Assembly: GCA_022376465.1 (NCBI GenBank) | Contig: JACDTU010000008.1 | Span: forward strand, 124,001 to 188,000 | DNA from: Cubamyces lactineus | Lineage: Eukaryota > Basidiomycota > Agaricomycetes > Polyporales > Polyporaceae | Direction: 5' to 3' | DNA: 64,000 nucleotides | Part shown: positions 1-12,830 of the stretch, one piece after another | How the letters are laid out: the number at the start of each line of letters is the position of its first letter | Position numbering within the stretch: the stretch's first letter is position 1 | Notes under the pieces: generated by a model | What the model saw: the letters and a program-made list of their open reading frames with translations, nothing else | What the model was told of the DNA's origin: nothing | Database searches by the model: none | Position numbers and translations under genes: made by a program

Positions 1-616
1 CACCAGGGAAGCCTGAGGACGTGCGGTATTAGCGCGAGTCAAACTCAATAGCAGGATGACAGTACCTTCTGGCTGCGCTGCTCCGACTCCCTCGCTAATT
101 ATTGAACGCATGCAGAGGTGGAACCCAGAATCCGAGACTGGAACGAGTAGAGTCAATCCGCTCCGCCCAGAAGGTGGGCATCGTACCACGACACCCTTGT
201 CATCGACGGGCCATTACAGCAGTAGGCAAAGCCAGATCTCAGGTTGCAAATCCGCTACACCTAGATGTCGGGTCGAATGGCTATCAATGGACTGAGCGTC
301 ACGGTTGCCGTAGGTAGACATGCGGGTCTGAGCGGCTGTCTGCTCGCTTCGTGGAACTGGCGCACTGCGGTGCTGATGCCACAAATGGCAACGGACCCAC
401 CGCTTTAGGAAGTGGTTATGGTTGGGGTATCAGAGCGTCTCGGGCTTCTGAGCAGGGACCCGGACTCAGAGAGCGCGTTCCATACTAATGGCGACATTTG
501 ACCCTTCTGGAGACACATGTAGCAAGATGGTATACAAGGTCAGTATTGTCAATCATCGAAGTCTTCCGAGTGTAGCTGTACATAGTCCAGGAAACCGTAT
601 TTCCTGCTCGCAGGTG
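1..616. other. no gene recognised at left edge
   Basis: Only short overlapping reading frames occur here, and none has a recognisable domain or a convincing exon pattern. The stretch probably includes the 3' flank of the minus-strand gene that stops at 617. I see no tRNA, repeat or transposon signature. Confidence 0.4.
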
Positions 617-3600
617 TTAGTAAGGGAAAGTGGAAGATAACACAAGGCGCACTGACGCGTTCAAGTAAGCAAAGCACTTAGTAATACTCGCATTGAGCTC
701 TGGTGGCTTCTCGTCCTTCTGAGTCGGTGCGGGCAGTGGCCTTTCCGTGAAATGAGATGGAAAGTCCTTGTCTCCTGAAGTGAAAAGGTAGAATATCTTC
801 GGTGAGATATCTTGGCCGTACACAGGCACGCGCTGAGGCCCGCCGGCGGGCATTTGTCCATAGCCGTGGTGTTGGAATGGGAAGGTGTGATGGGGCATGT
901 GTGAGTGCGGTTGTGCGCCAACTGATGATGGCCAGTACTGGATTTTTCTGAGGTCGCGGACGCGGAAGCGCTGTTCCGTCCCCACTCGTGTCACTGTGTA
1001 AGGCTCAGGATTGGATACGGCTCGAGTCGACTGAGCGTACATGTCGCTACTAACCGAGTATCAGTTCCTCTGGTGCGACACCGTACTGCTTTGCGAGTGT
1101 ACAGCCGTTGTCAAGGAGATAATCCCAGGCTGCATTGACTTGCACTACCATCTTTTCATGGATAACATAGATGTCACATTCCAATTCCGGAGTAACCACT
1201 ACCGACCATCTGCAAGCAGGCGTGAAAGGTCAATCATGAGACAATCCTTTCAACGACGTCGCTGTGTCCAAGTACACGTACCCGTTGATGTCGCCAGGTA
1301 ATTCGAACGGTGACATGTCCTGCTGTTGGTAGATCCGATTCACCCACTGCCCTTGGCGGCCGGTTACGTGGTTGGAAGTGGCGCAGTTGAAACTGTTGTC
1401 TTGGAACACGTTGCAGCAAACAACGAAGTCCTCCCAGTCGTCGGAGCCTTTGGGGAGATAGCCCAGGTCACCGATAGAGTACTTGCTCGGCGGAACGGTA
1501 TTCCTATGCCACGCCTGATGGGGTGCATCCACAGCGAATGCAGCCTTACGTATCTGCCGAAGCGTCAAAGTTGTCGACACATCAGCCTCTTCGTCCTCCT
1601 CGTCTTCGGCGCAGAGAACTCGCTGGATGCGCTCCTTCACGACAGTGAGATTGTCCGACCCTGGAAGAAGAGTACGTGCGAGTAATACAAGGTGGCTGAG
1701 TTTGCGTTGTCTTTCCTCTGAGACTGCGTATGACTGCTTGAATCATCGAGCGTTGTGTTTCGGTCAAGATTTGACCCACCTACGTCGTCACGGCTATCGA
1801 CGGGTTCCTTCGCATAGCCGCCGTTGGGCAAGAGCTGCCACATAATCAACAGATGAGGGGCGGAATAGACTTTGAGATTCCAACCTTCAGATATATGCCT
1901 CGAATGGAATGTGCAAGCCCGTAATTTCGCCACGATTGGATGTTGTCGACCTCAGGGGGAGGGAGTCCCATCACCACCGTTTGTTCAGCATCTATCCTGA
2001 AGTCTGCGTGCTGATAGAAAGTTATCAGACACTCTGTCTTGCTGCAACGATTGATTGTAACGAAGCGTACGAAGACATACCTCTACGTAGTCTTGTAGTT
2101 TAGAGTCCGAAAGATTCATTTGACGTTGAAGGTAGAGCGCGGCATCCTGCGAACGTGATCTCAGTGAGACGTCATTTGAACGACCAGCATTAATGTCTTA
2201 CGAGCGTGTCCTGATACTGTATACGCGGAACGTCAAATATGCCTTTGTAATCAATCACATAAGCGGAGCTTACGAATCGGAGTAGCATTTGTGCGCATCG
2301 AGCGAGATTGGCATTCTTGATAGCATCTAGGAGCATCGCCTGCGGAAGGCGTGTTTGAACTGCCCGCGAGTCAGGTGAGAGGACAGGCATAGATAGTGAG
2401 ATCGCACCATTCGCGAGAAGGATGAACGGCGTCGGAGTTTCCTCGTTAGAGTACCCAATCATTTGAGGTAGATTGGGATGACTACATCACTAAAGTCAGC
2501 ATGTTGAATCACGTGTGATAGGTTCGAGACGTACTAGAGGTTTTGCAGGATCTTGACGTCTCGTATCCAACGCTGTTGACATATAGTATGAGGAGCCGAG
2601 CTCTGCGTGCCCACGGACAAGTCTACTTTCATTGCCGGGCTTTCATAACGGAGCATTATGGCCCGCCGCCCTTCTATATCGCCTTCTACACCACCAGCCC
2701 ACCAACCAGATTTGATGCGAGACTTGCCCTTCATGAGGAATTGCGACTGGTGATACCGATTAAACTGGGCACAGGTCAATCATCGGGGGTGGAGCATATA
2801 ATCCGACGAATACTTGCTCCGTGGTGCTCTGTTAGAGTGAGCTCCTCCTCCACATCTGAGGAGACCGGGAAGGTCGCCGATTCATCTTCAGATATCGTCC
2901 GTCGTATCAGCTCGAATTCGGGCATTGTTGAGCTCGACCCTTGTTGTTCACCTATAGTGAAGGTTTCGGACTAGTTGCGAGGTAAATAAACGCGCCCTTT
3001 CGGCAGTAGCAACTCGCACCTACACCAGGTACTGGTGACGAACACATGTGGTCGAGGTCGGATACGATCTCAGGAGTTGCCTCTTCTGTGGTGTTCAGAG
3101 CATGTGTGGACTCCCTCAGCTGCTCGTCGCCGCTGGATACGACGCTACTAGAGATCGCGACGGTGCTCGTAGAGCTCTTCGAACGCGATGTACCGTCTCC
3201 CAAGGAGAGTTGGATGTTAATCAGCGCCGCAATCTGAGTTCGAGTCAGTACATATGTGTTACAAAGATCGTGGCTGCCTGTACCTGAAACGATCGCACAG
3301 CATCATCCAAGGCTGTGTGGTGCTGCTTCATGGCGATCTCAATAGTATTCTTGCGTATGAGGCGCGAGCCCCACTTTTGTTCAGCCTCTTGCTTCATGAA
3401 CGTATAGATCGACTCAAGAGTCCTGTGAACGTATCAGCACTGTGATATGGCAGATACAGAAGCCGCAGAAAACCACTGACTCCTCGAACTTCGCGATGGC
3501 TTTGAGCAATGAGGGTGGTGCAGTCTCCCACTGGTCAGACATGTGGTCGCGGATGTCAATCAACATGGATAAACATCGTCGGGCGAGGCGGTAGCATTCC

Positions 3601-3879
3601 TCCTTGTTAGATTGGATTTTCTGCATTCACGAGAAATTAGAATGAGTTTATGGCTGGGCCTGTGTCCCCGCACTGCTCATGATCGGGCACTAGCTCTGGA
3701 GCTGGACGTTGACGTACCTGAATTGTCTGGAATACTAATAGCAGTATACCTGCTGCCGCTTGCGCGGGCGGAAATTGCATGATATCTGCAATCTCCTTGG
3801 TCACGGCCGAAGTGGCGATCAATGCACCGAGCGCATCGTCCGCCGTGACCCTGCGGATCCTCTTGATCGGTAGTGGCAT
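617..3879 (-). CDS. MLKL-like helical-bundle plus degenerate kinase-like protein
   Basis: Multi-exon gene. Exon 1 (3718-3879) encodes MPLPIKRIRRVTADDALGAL and ends at a GTACGT donor. It continues through KIQSNKEECYRLARRC and TLESIYTFMKQEAEQKW, giving about 150 residues of amphipathic helices like the MLKL N-terminal/HeLo-like bundles common in agaricomycetes. After a Ser/Thr-rich acidic linker comes a kinase-like block: GWWAGGVEGD, AIMLRYESP, RWIRDVKILQNLYHPNLPQM, TPFILLANVQTRLPQAM, DTLDAALYLQRQMNLSD, ADFRIDAEQTVVMGLPP. I see no VAIK lysine, HRD or DFG, so it looks like a pseudokinase. A C-terminal module follows (LRQIRKAAFAVDAPHQAWH, SPFELPGDINGW, EELILVTRVGTEQRFRVRD). One intron (2765-2817) appears to be GC-AG. 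A membrane-acting role is inference only. The stop is uncertain because a last intron could move it. Confidence 0.68.
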
Positions 3880-4449
3880 GGATAGGTTGACAACCTAAGC
3901 CGTCCGAGTCTGGCTATTTTGAGTGCTAAGAAAAGGGATCGGCCCACAACAGTTGTGGATTGAGTGGGATGTAAGGGATAGAGTAGAGATGGCGGAACAC
4001 GTCGCATGGCGTGGCCGATAACTTCAACCGCACGAGATGACAGCGTCGCCATCTGTCAAACTGGACTGCCACGGCCCTGGTGCAAGCCCACGAGCACGTT
4101 GCCAGCATGCAATTTTGATGAATGCGTAACGCCCCGTCATTACCGCTCATGTGAATATGGGGATGCGCGATTAGCCCGACGGTATACCAACACTGTAGAT
4201 CATGGTCGAATGTGCGCAAAGACGAGGAGAGAGCGTGCGAGTGCCAGGCGCCGGGAGAGGCACAAGCATTGCATTGTCAGTGTTAATCAGAAGCGCCCGA
4301 AGTGACTGGCGATATAGCGAAACAACGGTACTTCGTCCGCTGAATTATGCGAGGTATACATATACAACATGAGCGAGCAGCCAACTACATTACGCAAGCG
4401 TCACACACAGAATCTGGTTAGCGGCGAGGAGAAAATCAGGGCACCGGAG
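3880..4449. other. intergenic: upstream of the MLKL-like gene, 3' of FIG4
   Basis: Both flanking genes read on the minus strand, so this stretch holds the promoter of the gene starting at 3879 and the 3' flank of FIG4. The open frames across it (for example on the minus strand around 3926-4219) resemble no family, and I see no repeat. Confidence 0.45.
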
Positions 4450-7400
4450 TCAATCCATCATGGTCAGCTCGGCGATGATCTTCTCGTAGTTCGTTGTTGT
4501 GTAACCTAACCCAAGATCGTAGGGGTTTCCGCGGTCGACGTACGCGTTTATGATCTTCTCGTCTTTCTCTGTAGGATCGGCTGGCTCCGCCTGTCCTTGC
4601 GCAATATTAACTGCATTGATGTACTTCATGTAAATCGCCTTGAGGTAGTCGTCCTCTTCGTTGGACGTGACGAGAAGTTCTTGGCCTTGCTCTACATACC
4701 TGCACAGGAGGAATGAGCACGTCGTTCAACTCGATCGAACGCTCATGCTTACTGCTGGTACTCGTCCTCTTCTTCGACGATTGGATCAAGCAGTCTCATC
4801 ACCATATCTGGGAGCGACTCCGGCACGGACTCGACAGCAGAATGTGGTTTCTTGGACTTCTGGTCTTGTACCCTGTCCATTCGCGAGACCCTCGAACCGG
4901 ACGTCGGGTTGGTACCCATCCATCGACGTACACCATCCATCAGCCTAATCGTTGTCTTAGGTCTCACTATAACCATGTGTTCAAACCGTGCGCTTACTTT
5001 GGATGGGGAACGTGTTGGTGGTGCGGCAGGAACGGGCTCATGTTGATATCCCGGGCAGTCTTTCTGGAGACGAAGTAGGCGAGTGAACATCGCAGTCTAT
5101 ATAAGGTCAAGAATGCACTTACCCAGGCAGTTTGAGCGTACTGTTCATTGAGAAGGCGAAATGCTTGCCAAGGGAGGTAAATAGAAGAGGACGGTAGTAC
5201 TCGATCCAGTAGTCTCCTCGAGTGTTGACGAACTGGTTGACAGCCTTCTCACATTCCTCAAGTGGATACGCAGTCTCCAGGTGCTCGTCCTTGTACCACT
5301 TCTGATAGTTCCCCCGCTGCGGAGGTGCGCGGCTGCTCGTCTTCTCAGCAGGCACGCCCAGGAAGAGGTTTATGGCGGTCTGCTTGTCAGCGTCTGGTGA
5401 GCTGCGGGTTAGTATTGGGCTGAGGGCGCTATTGCTCAACCTACCTAGCAGCGAATTGGCATAGAAGCGGCGCAGATTCTCGATGATATCGCGGGAGTGA
5501 CTGTTCCAATGAGGCATTCTGCGGTACGTCTCGACACGATTCACGAGTGCGCTGCCCGTATACTGTAGGGCCAAACCTAGATATTATTCAGCTCATGACG
5601 CCTTAAAGCTTCGAGCTGCTAAGCCTCACTATCGCCATGGTCGTGATACATCTCCGTTAGCATGTTCACCGCGTCGGAATCGAAGGCGAGGTTGGGCGTA
5701 TCGACTACCCCGAGCGCATATAGTTGATGGCCTAAGGCGCGTTTGCCAAAGACGAACTGAGCCGCATTGGTACGATCCAGACAGTCGACGCAGTTCGTCC
5801 GACAGATACCGTTCTGTACGGACATTGTGCTGCGCCACGGATACACCTCACCGCTGAAATATGCACGTCAGTATACTTTGGAGGATGCAGACAGTATAGC
5901 AACCTCACTCGGAATCATTCTGCAGATAATGTGAGAAGGGTTCTGGGCCCGTGTGGAAGAACCCCGTCATCTGGATCGACTCCTCCGCTATGTCCTCGAG
6001 GTAGCTGATGACGTCTTGCGTCTTTTCTTTGTACGCACGCGCCATGTCCCACGCACGGTAGATCATCCTCTTGTCTTGTGGCAGGAACTGGTTGAGATAC
6101 CGGACGCATTGAGTGTACTCCTCCAACAGCTTCGATTCGCGAGGTTGAGGCTCCCGTTTCTTGATCAGATTGAGGATCATGATCGGGGAGCCGTATCGCC
6201 TGAATAGATCGTCGAAGTGACGAGCAGCGGCTGTGTAGAAGGGATCCATGACGGGGACTGCATGAGAGCCGGGTGAGTAGCGTAAAGGTATATAGCGCTT
6301 TGAGATTGCTTACTCTCGATTGGCGGCTTAGGACTCATGCTCGTGACCTCTTGCGTCCAGAAGACAGGTATGCTCCCTCGATACTAGGAGCGCTCAGTAC
6401 AGAAACGGGGGAAGACAGTATGTAATAACCTACTTGGACATAGCTGGTGTAATTCGGGCTGGGCCTCCGGCCCTGCTTACCATCTGGTGCGTCCTTTGAG
6501 GCAGGGTAGTAGAACGGGGTGGTCAAGGTCTCTGAGACGATTTGTTCCGTTTCGACCTCGTTCGCGACGTTGCCCTTTCATGTGTCAACGCGACGGATCA
6601 CAATTGCGCATTACTAGCCTACCTCGTCGTTTACTCCCCGCTTCAGATAGCGCGCACCAGCATGGTGTCGGGATCTCCTAGCAATAAGCGTGATGAAGAC
6701 AACACGACCAAGTACAGTCAACTCTGCAAAACAACCAGTTCAAGCTTGTGTTGGATAATATGTCTGATTGGCTTACTCGCTTGGTCGACGTGCCCATGTA
6801 TCAAAGGGACGAGCCAGTGAGATTGCGTAGACGGTGCACGGTCGGCACCAAATGCAGCGGTGAGTAAGTGATGGTTCCATGCAAAGCGGTCGTTCATATT
6901 CCATTGCCTCGACGGTGAGAGGCCACTTCGTGTAAGGTTGTGTTGTAGTGTTGACGTGAGATCATAAGTATAACTGTATACGAGATATGAGAAGCCATGT
7001 GATTCAAGAAGGGAATGGAGTGCGACCTGAAGTAGAAGTTCTTGCTCATGTCGACTTGCTTGAATATGTTCATGAGCCGCTGTTCCTCAGTGGGCTTGTC
7101 TATCTTGTGATTGAACGCAACAGGAATAATGTCGGTGCTTTCACAGTGGTAGACATAGTGCCCTCCGATGAGTGCGACCACGGAACGCTTCGAGATGAGG
7201 ATCATGTACCACCCCGCAGTGAACTTGATGAAGCCTGTTTCGACGTCTGGGGGGGCCGGTAGATAGGGTGTAATTCACCACGCACCTGCAATACCGAAGA
7301 AGACTCTGGCCTTTCCGAGCCCACCACAGCCTTTGTTCCCGTCCTCAAGCATCTTGAGCATAGCGCTCATCTGCTTGCCGCTGTATACGGCTTCATCCTC

Positions 7401-7766
7401 GACGACAATAAGTTCATCCTGAGACGTCCTGTCAATCTTTATAATCCTATGCCGCGAGTCTGAGGTGTTGGATGCGACAACGTAGAAACGTAGGCGGTTC
7501 TCATAGAGGATGAACTTGTTGAACGCCAGGGAATCGTCGGGACGTAATCTAGCGGGTTTCGCAGATGCTGGCTGAGTGGCAAGAGTGGTGGAAAGGCTTT
7601 GGGTATCTTTAGAATTCGAAGAGATGGTATCATTAGTCGATGCAGCAGCCGAAGGCAGAGGAACAGAATGTTGAGAGATGGGGGTTACTGTGCCGCTGGA
7701 GTCGGTGCTGGCTGGCTGGGGTATAACAAGATGGGTGTTTGAGCTCGGCTGTTGTGCGGCCATCAT
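4450..7766 (-). CDS. FIG4: FIG4-type polyphosphoinositide phosphatase (SAC domain)
   Basis: SAC-family phosphatase acting on phosphatidylinositol 3,5-bisphosphate at endosome/vacuole membranes, normally in a complex with Vac14 and Fab1/PIKfyve. The start at 7766 ([10 protein letters not shown]) leads into the N-terminal SAC signature [20 protein letters not shown] and [18 protein letters not shown]. Next come [33 protein letters not shown] and [10 protein letters not shown]. The catalytic loop [19 protein letters not shown] lies near 5755-5805 and matches the SAC CX5R(T/S) consensus with its aspartates intact. C-terminal exons read [18 protein letters not shown], an acidic stretch, and finally [12 protein letters not shown] before a TGA at 4450-4452. 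At least eight short introns break the frame. Length and domain order fit fungal Fig4 rather than the shorter Sac1, and no C-terminal membrane anchor is visible. Confidence 0.92.
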
Positions 7767-8043
7767 GAGAGTACTTTCACAGTAGATGTGATAGCATACA
7801 GAGGCCTGACACTGATGTGAGTCTCAACAACATGAGGATCACAAGCAAGGCAGAGACTCGGAATCATGTGGGATGCCCTCGACCTCGAAAGGCAATATTG
7901 ATGGGGCCAATAGCCTGTGATTCTAACATGTGCAAATACAACCTTCGTCCTAATTTGTACCACCCAGATCTATTCCGCCGATCTATTTGCTTAGCCCCGG
8001 TTCCCTGGGCTGCTCACTGCATTTTCTGTCCCCCGCGTCCTTT
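7767..8043. promoter_or_regulatory. divergent promoter FIG4 / zinc-finger gene
   Basis: These 277 bp separate two start codons that face away from each other, so both promoters must lie here or overlap the 5' UTRs. A CCAAT pentamer occurs at about 7905-7909. I see no clear TATA box. Confidence 0.45.
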
Positions 8044-9960
8044 ATGGCTTCGTCTATTTCTCTCCCGGACTTTGACTTTCCAGACGCCGAAGGCGAGGAA
8101 TATAACGAAGATGAAGAGTACGAGGAAGGCGAGGGCGGTGAGGAATACGATGAGGGCGAAGACATAGACGCGGAGGCAGAAGAAATGGCGCGCAGGCTCG
8201 GGGACCAGCTGCTCGCCGACATCGCAAAAGCTCAAGCAGAAGCTGCTGCAGCTGCCGCTTCCGGTTCAGGACCCGCTAGGACGCCGCCGCCGCAGACACA
8301 AGAACCACCGCCCCACCCGGAGGCACCTCAGAGCTCGTACCGGAAGAAGCAAGATGCAGCCCTCCTCACCATGAAAGCCATTCTTGCATTCGCATCCAAG
8401 AACCCTGTCGTTCAATCTGCCATGTCTAATTCTCAAGTCCCTGGTGTAGAAGGCGCAAGCCTCCTCGAAGTCTTTAACCGGTGCATTTCTGCATCCTCAA
8501 TATCCAAGCCGCTCGCGCGCACCCTCACTGAAATTGTGCTCTCGCTCGCCAAGTCTGACGTGCTCTTTGGCTCCCTGCGCAACTCAGACGCGCCTGCAAT
8601 ACAGCTAGACAAGGGTAAGCGCAAGCGGGACCAGGCGGACGAGGGTGGTCGTCACGCCGAGCTCGGACCCGGCTTCCCGCACAAGCGCGTCGCCATCGAC
8701 CAACCAGACCTGCTTCACCACCTCAGTGAAGCCGTCCGCATCATCTCGCAGGCGCTCTCGTCCGCCCCTGCCCACCGCCCGTCAATAGACCCAGCGCTGA
8801 TATCGTCCATCCAACTCCAGCTTCATCAGGTCTTTCTCTTCGCGGTCACGTCGGCGCCGCGCGCAATTGACGGACGGATGCCGGCCTTGCAAGAGCTTGC
8901 GGGACTCGTGCAAATGCTCGGCGTGCTGAGCGGGATCCACATCGGCAATCCTCCTCCACATTGGCACATACCCCCCGGTGCCGCTCCCCCACCTCCCGAT
9001 ATTGGGACGGCCGTCTATCCTTGTCTTGTTCCGGGCTGTAGCAAGACCTTCCATCGACTCTATTCTCTACGCACACATCAACGCTTCCACACCCTCGAAC
9101 ACCGACCATATCGCTGCATGCAATGCCCCGCTTCGTTTGTCCGCAATCATGACCTCAAGCGACATGCGCTCCTACACGAGAAGAAAGCTTGGCGGTGCGC
9201 AGGGTGTAACAAAATCTTCTCGCGCCGAGACGCCATCAAACGACATAAGGATGCAAGAGGTCGAGCAGGCGGCAAAAGTCGGCCGGGCGAGGCGGACCCA
9301 GTCGATACCGCGTGTGCCTACGCGGAAATCGAGGAGGTGGAGATTGAGAAGGCGGACGGGGAAGAGGAGATGAGTCGCCGAGCGAAGCTTTGGAATGGAA
9401 TTGCCGCTTCGTCTGCTGCCGGAATGTCCATGGCTGATCAAGGACCTGAGGAGGGCGAAATCGACCCTGGCATCCTCTTTGAAACCCAAAACATCGTCCT
9501 CCAGATTCACGGGCTGTTGCAAGCAGAAGTAGCCAAGGGCCTTGGCCCGCCTGCTGCGCCTGCCCCGATGCCTCCGCCGCATCTCAGCCAGTCAACACTA
9601 GCAAGCATCATTGCCCGCGCTCAGCAGACGGTCGTACCCCAGGACTTGCCTCCTCCTGCCCCTGTTACTGATGAAGGGCCCTCCGCTCAACCAGAACCAC
9701 CCCATGACGAACCTATGGCCGTGGATGTGCCTCCGCCGTCTAGCACCGAAACCCCAGCGGCACACGATCAAACGGAGTCTTCGTCGACACCTCCACCATT
9801 GTCCCTGTCATGGTTGTCCGAGGAGCAGACTAGGTTATTGGAGCAGGCCATTGCACAGGCGGCGTCTGCCGCTCAGGCTCAAGCTGAGGCGGAGGCGGCA
9901 TTAGAGGAAGAAGACGAAGAATTTGACGAGGATGAAGATCAAGAAGGGGCGGAGAGTTGA
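8044..9960 (+). CDS. C2H2 zinc-finger protein, probable transcription factor
   Basis: Intronless gene of 638 codons, unusual among its intron-rich neighbours. The start is the first ATG of the frame (MASSISLPDFDFPD); the open frame extends upstream only through non-ATG codons. It opens with a strongly acidic stretch rich in Glu/Asp/Tyr, followed by Ala- and Pro-rich segments. Fingers lie near residues 325-350 (YPCLVPGCSKTFHRLYSLRT then HQRFH), 356-378 (YRCMQCPASFVRNHDLKRH then ALLH) and 383-403 (WRCAGCNKIFSRRDAIKRH then KDAR). The first two are complete C2H2 fingers. The third lacks the last histidine. The C-terminal third is Pro/Ala/Glu-rich and ends with another acidic tail. Nuclear DNA binding follows from the fingers; target genes cannot be read from the sequence. 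Confidence 0.87.
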   Translation: MASSISLPDFDFPDAEGEEYNEDEEYEEGEGGEEYDEGEDIDAEAEEMARRLGDQLLADIAKAQAEAAAAAASGSGPARTPPPQTQEPPPHPEAPQSSYRKKQDAALLTMKAILAFASKNPVVQSAMSNSQVPGVEGASLLEVFNRCISASSISKPLARTLTEIVLSLAKSDVLFGSLRNSDAPAIQLDKGKRKRDQADEGGRHAELGPGFPHKRVAIDQPDLLHHLSEAVRIISQALSSAPAHRPSIDPALISSIQLQLHQVFLFAVTSAPRAIDGRMPALQELAGLVQMLGVLSGIHIGNPPPHWHIPPGAAPPPPDIGTAVYPCLVPGCSKTFHRLYSLRTHQRFHTLEHRPYRCMQCPASFVRNHDLKRHALLHEKKAWRCAGCNKIFSRRDAIKRHKDARGRAGGKSRPGEADPVDTACAYAEIEEVEIEKADGEEEMSRRAKLWNGIAASSAAGMSMADQGPEEGEIDPGILFETQNIVLQIHGLLQAEVAKGLGPPAAPAPMPPPHLSQSTLASIIARAQQTVVPQDLPPPAPVTDEGPSAQPEPPHDEPMAVDVPPPSSTETPAAHDQTESSSTPPPLSLSWLSEEQTRLLEQAIAQAASAAQAQAEAEAALEEEDEEFDEDEDQEGAES

Positions 9961-10516
9961 AGGTTGGAGTCTCCCGCATGGCTTCTCCTCCGGGGACATG
10001 TCCGATGGCGAAACACCTGGTAAGCTCATAACCCACACCAACTACTTCACCAGCGCTCATGTACATTGTGCATAGGTCTAAGATCTATCCTCTGCAATTC
10101 AACTATTTTGTCAGCAGTCTCCTAACCTCGCTGTCCAAGTTCTGACCAAGCAGTACCTTATGACCCCACTTCCCATTCCCGCCTGCGCCGACGATCCCCG
10201 TCGGTTTCTCGGCCCTCGGACAAGGCGCTAGCAATCTGAGCTTGACTTTCAATGCTGGATTTGCTTGAGTGCGGCTCACTCCCTGCATTACTGCAACATA
10301 ACATTGCCTCTACAATGTAATTCTTGTGTACACTGTACCGTATTGTACAATTACGATGTACGATGATCCGGTCATGGGCAGGTTGCTCCTCGGATTGTGA
10401 TTGGTCGCGGTACAAGTCGGAACTTGGGGTACGGGCGCTTAGCAATTGCTGAGCTCACTTGAGGGCGCGCGCTGCCTCCGTCTCTGTCACCAAAACTCTT
10501 CCTCCTACTTCTCGTC
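9961..10516. other. intergenic: zinc-finger 3' flank and LPD1 promoter
   Basis: No credible gene. The left part is the 3' flank of the zinc-finger gene. The right part carries a TGATTGGT element at 10398-10405 and a pyrimidine-rich leader just before the LPD1 start. Confidence 0.45.
10398..10405 (-). promoter_or_regulatory. CCAAT/HAP-type element upstream of LPD1
   Basis: The plus strand reads TGATTGGT, matching the HAP/CBC consensus TNATTGGT (CCAAT on the other strand), about 110 bp before the dihydrolipoamide dehydrogenase ATG. Yeast LPD1 is known to respond to the HAP complex. That this site works here is inference. Confidence 0.4.
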
Positions 10517-12592
<2,076 letters not shown>

Positions 12593-12830
12593 TAGGAAGT
12601 GCAGAATATACGCTATGCATATAGTAGTTCTTTTGGTTTCTCGCATCTGACGATGCTGCAGCCAAGCTAACTGAGGACCCTTGTGCGACATGCATTGTTG
12701 CGTGGTTCAGCGTATGGCTGCCCTGATCATCTGGATTTAATAGGGAACATTATCGTACATACTCCGATTTCGTTCGGGAGCACAGCCTGCACCTCATTGA
12801 GATCAATCCTGTGGAACTGCACACAGAATG

